The position numbers were made by a program, and so were the translations under genes. The notes beneath the pieces are model-generated. The model worked only from the letters and a program-made list of their open reading frames with translations, did not search any database and had not been told where the DNA came from. Shown piece after piece: positions 1 to 4,677 of a DNA stretch of 13,207 bases (within the stretch, counting starts at the first letter, position 1; every line of letters begins with the position of its first letter). The stretch is taken from positions 1 to 13,207 of the forward strand of contig JAZDKP010000087.1 in NCBI GenBank assembly GCA_043802925.1. Direction: 5' to 3'. Origin of the DNA: JAZDKP01 sp043802925. GTDB taxonomy: Bacteria; Fibrobacterota; OXYB2-FULL-49-7; JAEUSG01.

Positions 1-45
1 GGGGTAGGTTATACACTACATGCGCTTTTAGAGGGCAATTCGTGA

Positions 46-64
46 ATGCGATTAAATATCGCAT
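46..64. repeat. small inverted repeat 3' of fused TA gene
   Basis: Seven-base arms ATGCGAT and ATCGCAT enclose a five-base loop, just beyond the stop codon of the fused toxin-antitoxin ORF. On the plus strand it is followed by CTTTTA. On the minus strand, the direction of the TA gene, no T-run follows. It is therefore at best a weak plus-strand terminator or a chance palindrome. Confidence 0.3.
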
Positions 65-67
65 CTT

Positions 68-610
68 TTAGGCTAAAGATTTCTGAAAATTGATGGGGAT
101 TGTCGAACTTGGGTTAAGTGCTTTGTATAAACTTTCTCGACCAAGCCCGGATTCTATCGCGATTTTGCTCATTCCTCGGGCTTTTGCAATATCACCAATT
201 GCAGATAATAAAAGCGATGGATCATCTTCTTCGATGATTGCGTTTAAATATTCGACAATTGTTTTTTCGTCTTCGAGATATTCAGAGACATCAAAAGGTG
301 TGATTTTTGACATGTAAACTCCTGATTCAATTGCAATTTGTTCGGATTTTCTTATGTCACTCGATTGAGTGGATTTGTCTCCGTCCCAAAGGAGAATAAT
401 TATGACGTTTTTTGACTTTTTAAAATACAATCGGTAGCCAGGTCCATAATCAATGCGCATCTCAAAAATACTATGACCAACTGATTTATGATCTCCAAGA
501 TTGCCAAGTTCAGCACGTTTTAATTTTGCAAGGATTTTAGCCTTTGCTCGTATGTCATGAAGCTTCCGAAGCCAGGTTTCGAAATACTCCGTCTTTTGAA
601 TGATATACAT
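68..610 (-). CDS. fused RelE-like toxin / HTH antitoxin (HI1419-HI1420 type) in one ORF
   Basis: From the start at 610 the product has 180 residues. The first ~99 match the RelE/ParE-superfamily toxin family of H. influenzae HI1419 (TIGR02683): early WLRKL, then ELGNLGDHKSVG, the core GPGYRLYF, and DGDKSTQSSDI near the end. The last 81 residues match the HI1420-type antitoxin (TIGR02684): DVSEYLEDEK, then an HTH with GDIAKARGMSKIA and GLGRESLYKAL. The two are normally separate adjacent genes, toxin first. Here no stop lies between them and the frame is shared. The frame is open to an upstream ATG at 637, but family alignment (MYIIQKTEYFETWL) and the palindrome at 620-635 favour 610. The antitoxin lacks the usual residues after the LYKAL motif and ends in IPINFQKSLA. 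Inference: either a true fusion giving two products through an internal start, or a decaying locus. The family call is firm; the functional state is not. Confidence 0.85.
   Translation of the reverse strand: MYIIQKTEYFETWLRKLHDIRAKAKILAKLKRAELGNLGDHKSVGHSIFEMRIDYGPGYRLYFKKSKNVIIILLWDGDKSTQSSDIRKSEQIAIESGVYMSKITPFDVSEYLEDEKTIVEYLNAIIEEDDPSLLLSAIGDIAKARGMSKIAIESGLGRESLYKALNPSSTIPINFQKSLA
311..324 (-). promoter_or_regulatory. internal Shine-Dalgarno and ATG for free antitoxin
   Basis: Inside the fused ORF, CAGGAG (319-324) precedes an in-frame ATG (311-313) by five bases. This ATG is exactly where HI1420-type antitoxins begin (MSKITPFDVSEYL). Translation from it would give an 81-residue free antitoxin besides the full-length fusion. 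The codon just before it is TAC. A single-base change to TAA or TAG would restore a separate toxin gene, so loss of a stop codon is the simplest origin of the fusion. Confidence 0.65.
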
Positions 611-619
611 GTTTATAAA

Positions 620-635
620 GTATCTAATTGGATAC
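620..635. promoter_or_regulatory. palindrome upstream of fused TA gene, candidate operator
   Basis: GTATC and GATAC arms flank an AATT centre, giving a near-perfect 16-base palindrome nine bases upstream of the chosen start at 610. Antitoxins of this class carry an HTH and commonly repress their own promoter through such sites. Binding here is inferred from position and symmetry only. Its location is an argument against the start at 637, which would put the operator inside the coding region. Confidence 0.45.
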
Positions 636-664
636 AATAAAGTAAGTTAAATTTGATGGTCTTG

Positions 665-820
665 CTATGATGGCGACCAGGACGGCCGCACTATGTTTTT
701 GTTTTCGCCCTGGTCCTCTTTTTTGAATTTATGTCTTTCGCCGGTAGCATTGACTATGATATCTAATACATTTACGGTCGTACGGTCATCAATAGAAGTC
801 CGGTAGGTTTTGAATAACAT
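665..820 (-). CDS. possible 51-residue small protein, unknown
   Basis: A 51-codon frame begins with ATG three bases after the stop of the 63-residue ORF, in the same frame (TGA AGG ATG). It contains a plausible beta-rich stretch (TVNVLDIIVNATGERHKF) followed by a charged tail ending in PSWSPS. The only Shine-Dalgarno-like bases (GAAGG) abut the ATG with no spacer, so independent initiation looks poor; re-initiation or coupling to the upstream ORF is more likely if it is translated. Its 3' end overlaps the inverted repeat at 675-715. I do not recognise a family. It could be non-coding. Confidence 0.3.
   Translation of the reverse strand: MLFKTYRTSIDDRTTVNVLDIIVNATGERHKFKKEDQGENKNIVRPSWSPS
675..724 (+). 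terminator. hairpin plus T-run, terminator-like on plus strand
   Basis: Arms GACCAGGACG (675-684) and CGCCCTGGTC (706-715) pair at 9 of 10 positions around a 21-base loop. On the plus strand they are followed by CTCTTTTTT. This has the form of a rho-independent terminator, but no plus-strand gene is seen upstream of it. On the minus strand, the direction of every gene nearby, no T-run follows. Its role is unclear. Confidence 0.35.
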
Positions 821-823
821 CCT

Positions 824-1015
824 TCAAAGAGCGGCCTTCTTATACGGTTTCCGATATTCTTTCGCGTCGTTCTTAAGATCCTCTATCATTAGTTCTGAAA
901 AATGTTTGAAGTCTTTCTTTGACAGGTCGATGGTTTTCATATGATCCGTCATTATTCTGAACATCTTTCCTAATTCAAATATCCTCATGTCTGGTTCCGT
1001 CTTCTTTTCGCCCAT
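824..1015 (-). CDS. 63-residue hypothetical protein
   Basis: A small, highly charged, probably soluble and helical protein. It starts MGEKKTEPDMRIFELGKMF and ends in a Lys-rich tail (YRKPYKKAAL). A strong Shine-Dalgarno AGGAGG (1024-1029) lies eight bases before the ATG, which is the best argument that it is a real gene. It has no membrane segment, no signal peptide and no cysteines. It follows the 40-residue ORF at 1153-1275 after a 137-base gap that holds a 15-base inverted repeat, and may be in the same transcript as DUF502 or under its own promoter. I do not recognise a family. The lower GC by eye compared with the operon suggests accessory DNA. Confidence 0.6.
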   Translation of the reverse strand: MGEKKTEPDMRIFELGKMFRIMTDHMKTIDLSKKDFKHFSELMIEDLKNDAKEYRKPYKKAAL

Positions 1016-1108
1016 TTGTTATTCCTCCTGTATTTGATGACCTACGCATCGATAATATATGCCTCTCCTGGTTTCTTCGTTCAAAACCGCGCCCTTAACG
1101 GTCCGGAT

Positions 1109-1151
1109 CCATTAACGGTATCAACAAACATTATTCTGATACCATTAATGG
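1109..1151. repeat. 15-base inverted repeat between two small ORFs
   Basis: Arms at 1109-1123 (CCATTAACGGTATCA) and 1137-1151 (TGATACCATTAATGG) match at 14 of 15 positions around a 13-base loop. The left half also has a direct copy of TTAACGGT 17 bases further left (1095-1102). No T-run follows on either strand, so it is not a normal terminator. Possible roles are a protein-binding site with repeated half-sites or an RNA hairpin ahead of the 63-residue ORF. Confidence 0.6.
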
Positions 1152-1152
1152 C

Positions 1153-1275
1153 TTACGGGGTTATTCGTTCCCACGCAGCATCCCGCCCTTTACCAAGAGA
1201 CCGAATCTTATCCTTTTTGGAAAGGCCTGAAAGCACCCTCTTTAACGTCGGATAATCGTATTCAAATGATTTCAT
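1153..1275 (-). CDS. 40-residue small protein, winged-helix-like
   Basis: A 40-codon ORF starts five bases after the DUF502 stop. Its Shine-Dalgarno AAGGAG (1284-1289) overlaps the last DUF502 codons, with an eight-base spacer, so translation is probably coupled to DUF502. The sequence reads DYPTLKRVLSGLSKK, then a basic GKGRDAAW segment, then ERITP. The helix followed by a basic Gly-rich turn resembles the recognition helix and wing of a winged-helix DNA-binding domain, but a complete domain would be longer. It may be a truncated regulator or a genuine tiny protein. The family is not identified. Confidence 0.5.
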   Translation of the reverse strand: MKSFEYDYPTLKRVLSGLSKKDKIRSLGKGRDAAWERITP

Positions 1276-1280
1276 TCCTA

Positions 1281-1898
1281 CTACTCCTTGACCATTCCGC
1301 CCGTCAGGATGAGCTTGATGGCCTGCTCGACCGAAATGGTGAGCGGCTTCATCTGTTCTTCGGTGAGAATGAGCAGGTAACCGCTCGTGGGGTTGGGCGT
1401 GGTGGGCACAAAGACCGTAAAATATTTTTTACCGGGTTCGGGGCAAAGCGCGGGGCTCGCTTCACCGGTTTTGAAGGCGATGCTCCAGCTCCCATGGCAG
1501 GGGAACTCCACGAGCACGGGCCGCATGGAGGCCTCATTCCGTTCCATGGACAACAGGTCGATGACCTGGCGCGAAGAGCGGTAGATAACGGAGACGCCCG
1601 GGATGGAACTCAGGAACTTGTCTATTTTTGCGACCAGGAGTTTGCCCACCAGGGTCTTTATCAAAAGACCGAAGAGCGCGATATGAAAGAAAAGCAGAAT
1701 GGCCGCCGCGAGCTTGGTCGCCGCGGCCACAAAAGGAAGGTCACGGTACTCCGCGGGCACAAAGACGAGAAAACCGCTGATGATGCCGGTGAGGAAGCCC
1801 AGGAGCTTCCAGGCGAGAAAGAGGGTGATGATGAGCGGCAGGAGCGCGAGCAGTCCCTGCAGAAAATAGGCCAGCGCCTTTTTGACAAATTTATTCAT
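1281..1898 (-). CDS. DUF502 family membrane protein
   Basis: 205 residues, the usual DUF502 (PF04367) length. Two hydrophobic stretches at about 10-40 and 55-85 should span the membrane. The rest contains family landmarks: IPGVSVIYRSSRQV at 99-112, the signature PTTPNPTSG at 165-173, and SVEQAIKLILTGG near the C-terminus. The biochemical role of DUF502 is unknown; the plant relatives are the COV1/LCV proteins. An AAGGGA ribosome binding site lies immediately before the ATG. The gene follows the CAX exchanger after 40 bases with no terminator visible, so it is probably co-transcribed with it. Membrane location and ion-transport neighbours are compatible with a role in membrane or ion homeostasis, which is inference only. 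Confidence 0.9.
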   Translation of the reverse strand: MNKFVKKALAYFLQGLLALLPLIITLFLAWKLLGFLTGIISGFLVFVPAEYRDLPFVAAATKLAAAILLFFHIALFGLLIKTLVGKLLVAKIDKFLSSIPGVSVIYRSSRQVIDLLSMERNEASMRPVLVEFPCHGSWSIAFKTGEASPALCPEPGKKYFTVFVPTTPNPTSGYLLILTEEQMKPLTISVEQAIKLILTGGMVKE

Positions 1899-1938
1899 GG
1901 TCCCTTTCTTTTGTTGACAGCAAGTAAACTTTTCCCGT

Positions 1939-3009
1939 TCACATAAAGAAGAAGGCGATGGCGATGATGAAATAGACCGTCATGAGCTGCGCCCCTTCGA
2001 GCCAGTTGCACACCCCGTCCGCGGAAAGGTAGTTGATGATCATGACCGCGAGCACGATGGCAATGACCTCGAACATGGAAAAGACGAGTGAAAAGTCGTA
2101 GCCAAAGGCCTGGCTCACAAAGACGAGGATGGGCACCACAAAGAGCGCAATCTGGATGGCGCTGCTGGTGCCGATTTCAATGGAAAGGTCGAGGTTGTTC
2201 TCGAGCGCAAAACGGATGGCCGAGGTCTTTTCGGCAATATTGGTGACAATGGCGATGATGACGATGCCGATGAAGGTCTGGGTGATGCCGAGGTCAAGCG
2301 CCGCGTCCTGGATGCCCTTGACCAGAAATTCGGACTCCAGGGCCACCACCAGCGTGGTGAGAAAGAGGATGACACCCGCGGCGCGCTTGGTAAGAAAAGG
2401 CTTTTTGCGCGTGGCCAGGATTTCGTCACTCGCGTCAAAAAGGTCCTTGTGCGTGAGAAGCGAAAAGACCAGCCCCGCAATATAGATGCCCGCGAGCACA
2501 AAGGCCACGGCAAAGCTCAAGAGCCCTGTGTGCGGGCTGTCGGGATTGGCAAAAGCGAACACGCTGGGGATGGAAAGCCCGGTGACCACGATGATAAGCA
2601 TGGTGGAGGAGACCCCCGCGGCTTGCTGGTTGAACTGCTGCTGCTTGTAACGCAGGCCGCCCATGAAGATGCTGAGGCCCGTCAGCAGGAGGAGGTTGCC
2701 GATGATGCTGCCCACGATGGAGGCCTGCACCACCCGGATGAGCCCTTCGCGCAGCGCGAGCACCGCGATGAAGAGCTCGATGACGTTGCCGAAGGTGGCG
2801 GAGACCAACCCCCCGATGGTGGGATTGCTCTGAAGCGAAATCTCCTGCGTGGCATAGCCGAGGATGCGCGCGAGCGGTATGATGGCGAGCATGCTGGTGA
2901 TAAATGTCAGCGTCCGGTTGTCCGAAAAGAAATGGAGCCCCGCGCTGAGCGGAATGAACAACAGCATCCAGAAGAAAAACCGCTCTATTTTAAGATAGCG
3001 TGCAATCAT
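1939..3009 (-). CDS. calcium/proton exchanger, CAX family (CaCA superfamily)
   Basis: 356 residues, about ten or eleven hydrophobic segments. The first alpha-repeat is clear: SNPTIGGLVSATFGNVIELF at 61-80, with the GNxxE motif at N75 and E78. The second repeat reads VTNIAEKTSAI around 255-265, keeping N257 and E260 but with Thr for the usual Gly and Lys for the usual His of the GNAAEH motif. The C-terminal WLEGAQLMTVYFIIAIAFF is typical of CAX proteins. An acidic loop between the halves (DLFDASDE, 189-196) is also usual. Role known for the family: export of Ca2+ or another divalent cation against H+ or Na+. Its ATG overlaps the fprA stop (ATGA at 3006-3009), indicating translational coupling. 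The substrate cannot be fixed from sequence, and the altered second motif makes Ca2+/H+ specificity less certain. Confidence 0.9.
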   Translation of the reverse strand: MIARYLKIERFFFWMLLFIPLSAGLHFFSDNRTLTFITSMLAIIPLARILGYATQEISLQSNPTIGGLVSATFGNVIELFIAVLALREGLIRVVQASIVGSIIGNLLLLTGLSIFMGGLRYKQQQFNQQAAGVSSTMLIIVVTGLSIPSVFAFANPDSPHTGLLSFAVAFVLAGIYIAGLVFSLLTHKDLFDASDEILATRKKPFLTKRAAGVILFLTTLVVALESEFLVKGIQDAALDLGITQTFIGIVIIAIVTNIAEKTSAIRFALENNLDLSIEIGTSSAIQIALFVVPILVFVSQAFGYDFSLVFSMFEVIAIVLAVMIINYLSADGVCNWLEGAQLMTVYFIIAIAFFFM

Positions 3010-4187
3010 CCAAGCAGCCCCTGTTGGCGGTGCTTGTCCGCGATGGCCGCGGCAAGGCCGTCCAACGCCTGGTAGTCAGCCTCGCGCGGAAGCCCTTTGC
3101 ACAGCACGGGCGGCACCACCTCAACCTTGAGGTTGCCGATGGCGCCCGCCAGCTGCTCCACGGCCTTGGTGGCCCAGCCGTACGAACCGATGATGGAAAC
3201 GTACCGCGCCTTGGGCTTAAGCGCGTTTGCGAGCATGGCCGCGTACGCGACCATGGGGTGCGGCCCCACATGCACCGTGGGCGTGCCAAGGACCACGGTG
3301 GCCGCGTCCACGAGCGAGATGGCAAGCTTGCCGATGTCGGTGGCGGCGAGGTCAAAGGGCTGGACTTCCACCCCTTTTTCAACGAGCGACGTGGTCAGGC
3401 GGTCGACCATTTTTGCTGTGCTGCCATGCATGGAAATGAATGGAAGGACCAGACTGTTCTTGGGCATGTCCGAAATCCAGTCACGGTAGGCGTCCATGAT
3501 AAATGCGGGACGGTCGTAAACCGGGCCATGGCTCGGTGCAAGGGTGGCGATATCGAACTTTTCGACCTTGGCAAGGTTGTTCTTGATGGTGGCGCGGAAG
3601 GGCATCATGATTTCCGCGTAATAGCGCTTGGCCGATTCGTATACAATGGCCTCGTCCGGGACGAAAAGACTGCTCGTGGCGTAATGTGATCCGAAAAAAT
3701 CGCAGGTAAAGAGGACCTTGTCCTCCTTGAGCCAGGTGACCATGGTCTCGGGCCAGTGGACCCAGGGCGTGTGCACAAAGGTCAGCGTCTTGTTGCCAAG
3801 GGAAACGGATTCGTTGTCCGTCACCGCACGGATACGTTCGGGTGAAATGTGCAGGTGGTCCACAGCGAACCCCTTGCACTTTTCAGTGCAGAGCACCTGC
3901 GCCTTGGGATACTTTGCAAGCACCGCGGGGATGGAGCCCGAATGGTCCTGCTCTGTGTGGTGGCAGACCACGTAATCGATGGAGGCCACCTCCTTGAGCT
4001 CTTCCATGAGCGTGTCCGTGAACGCCGGATCCACGGAATCGATGAGCGCGGTCTTTTCGCTGCCTTTGATCAGGTACGCGTTATAGCTGGTGCCGTCCGG
4101 AAGCGGGATGAGAGAATCAAAGAGCCGGCGGTGCCAGTCGACCACGCCGATGAGAAAGACGGAATCGGTAATCTTACGTGCGTGCAT
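3006..4187 (-). CDS. fprA: class A flavodiiron protein (A-type flavoprotein, FprA)
   Basis: 393 residues, the normal length of a class A flavodiiron protein. The N-terminal metallo-beta-lactamase-like half carries all the diiron ligands: the H77-x-E79-x-D81-H82 cluster (CHHTEQDHSG), H144 (VHWPET), D163 (DFFGSHYATS) and H220 (PSHGPVY). The C-terminal half is a flavodoxin-like FMN domain with SMHGSTAKM at 252-260 and further FMN-loop motifs GTPTVHVGPHP and GSYGWATKAVEQL. No rubredoxin domain follows. Such enzymes reduce O2 to water and/or NO to N2O in the cytoplasm of anaerobes, with electrons from rubredoxin or a coenzyme. The substrate preference cannot be read here. AAAGGA lies five bases before the ATG. 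The gene is 16 bases downstream of atpK and overlaps the CAX start, placing it inside the ATPase operon. Confidence 0.95.
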   Translation of the reverse strand: MHARKITDSVFLIGVVDWHRRLFDSLIPLPDGTSYNAYLIKGSEKTALIDSVDPAFTDTLMEELKEVASIDYVVCHHTEQDHSGSIPAVLAKYPKAQVLCTEKCKGFAVDHLHISPERIRAVTDNESVSLGNKTLTFVHTPWVHWPETMVTWLKEDKVLFTCDFFGSHYATSSLFVPDEAIVYESAKRYYAEIMMPFRATIKNNLAKVEKFDIATLAPSHGPVYDRPAFIMDAYRDWISDMPKNSLVLPFISMHGSTAKMVDRLTTSLVEKGVEVQPFDLAATDIGKLAISLVDAATVVLGTPTVHVGPHPMVAYAAMLANALKPKARYVSIIGSYGWATKAVEQLAGAIGNLKVEVVPPVLCKGLPREADYQALDGLAAAIADKHRQQGLLG

Positions 4188-4203
4188 GATGGTCCTTTCA
4201 GAA

Positions 4204-4653
4204 TTAGAGAATAAGCAGCGCTTTTAAAAGAATGGCGGCGAGCAGGGAGAGGATGGCGTAAAATTCAGGGAAGGCCGCGAGGATCATGGTGCTGCCGAAC
4301 GCATCGTGCCCGTTGCCGATGGCGTCGATACCGCTGGCGCAGACCTGCCCCTGCTTGATGGCCGAACCCAGGCAGGCGATACCCACGGCAATGCCGGCGC
4401 CCAGCACCACGGCCCCCTGGAAAACCGTGAGACTTGGCGTGACCGCGCTGTTATAGAGAAAGAATCCGACGAAACCATAGAGGCCCTGCGTCCCGGGCAG
4501 GGCCGCGAGCACCAGGCCGTTGCCAAAGGCATCCGGCTTTTTTTTGATCATCCCCAGCACGGCTTGTCCGCCGATACCCGTTCCGATGGCCGAGCCGCAT
4601 CCCGCCAGACCCACCATAAGGCCGAGGCCGATGAACGCCAGAATGTAACCCAT
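4204..4653 (-). CDS. atpK: V-type ATPase subunit K (proteolipid, c-ring)
   Basis: 149 residues forming a duplicated helical hairpin with four membrane helices, the V-type (16 kDa) proteolipid form. Helix 2 carries LPGTQGLYGF (52-61), so the carboxylate site of the first hairpin is Gln56. Helix 4 carries AAFPEFYAIL with the ion-binding Glu130. Helix 3 has IKQGQVCASGI with Gln101. Aligned with Enterococcus hirae NtpK these correspond to T64, Q65, Q110 and E139, the Na+ ligands, so Na+ coupling is plausible. One carboxylate per four helices is typical of V-type pumps. AAGGAGG lies seven bases before the ATG. It is the last ATPase gene of the operon, after subunit I. Confidence 0.95.
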   Translation of the reverse strand: MGYILAFIGLGLMVGLAGCGSAIGTGIGGQAVLGMIKKKPDAFGNGLVLAALPGTQGLYGFVGFFLYNSAVTPSLTVFQGAVVLGAGIAVGIACLGSAIKQGQVCASGIDAIGNGHDAFGSTMILAAFPEFYAILSLLAAILLKALLIL

Positions 4654-4677
4654 TTGAAAACCTCCTTGATATAATAT

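Noticed and set aside
90..317. Plus-strand 75-codon ORF inside the fused TA locus
   Set aside because: Fully antisense to the antitoxin half; low-complexity Ser-rich product.
611..637. Start of the fused TA gene at the ATG at 637
   Set aside because: Would add nine residues not shared by the family and place the 620-635 palindrome inside the gene. Start at 610 preferred.
1016..1255. Plus-strand 79-codon ORF with a hydrophobic start
   Set aside because: It uses a TTG start and lies opposite the 40-residue ORF and the Shine-Dalgarno of the 63-residue ORF, both better supported.
1266..1946. Plus-strand 226-codon ORF opposite DUF502
   Set aside because: Antisense of a well-supported DUF502 gene. 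Its product is rich in Gly, Arg, Glu and His with no domain pattern, typical of a shadow frame in GC-rich DNA.
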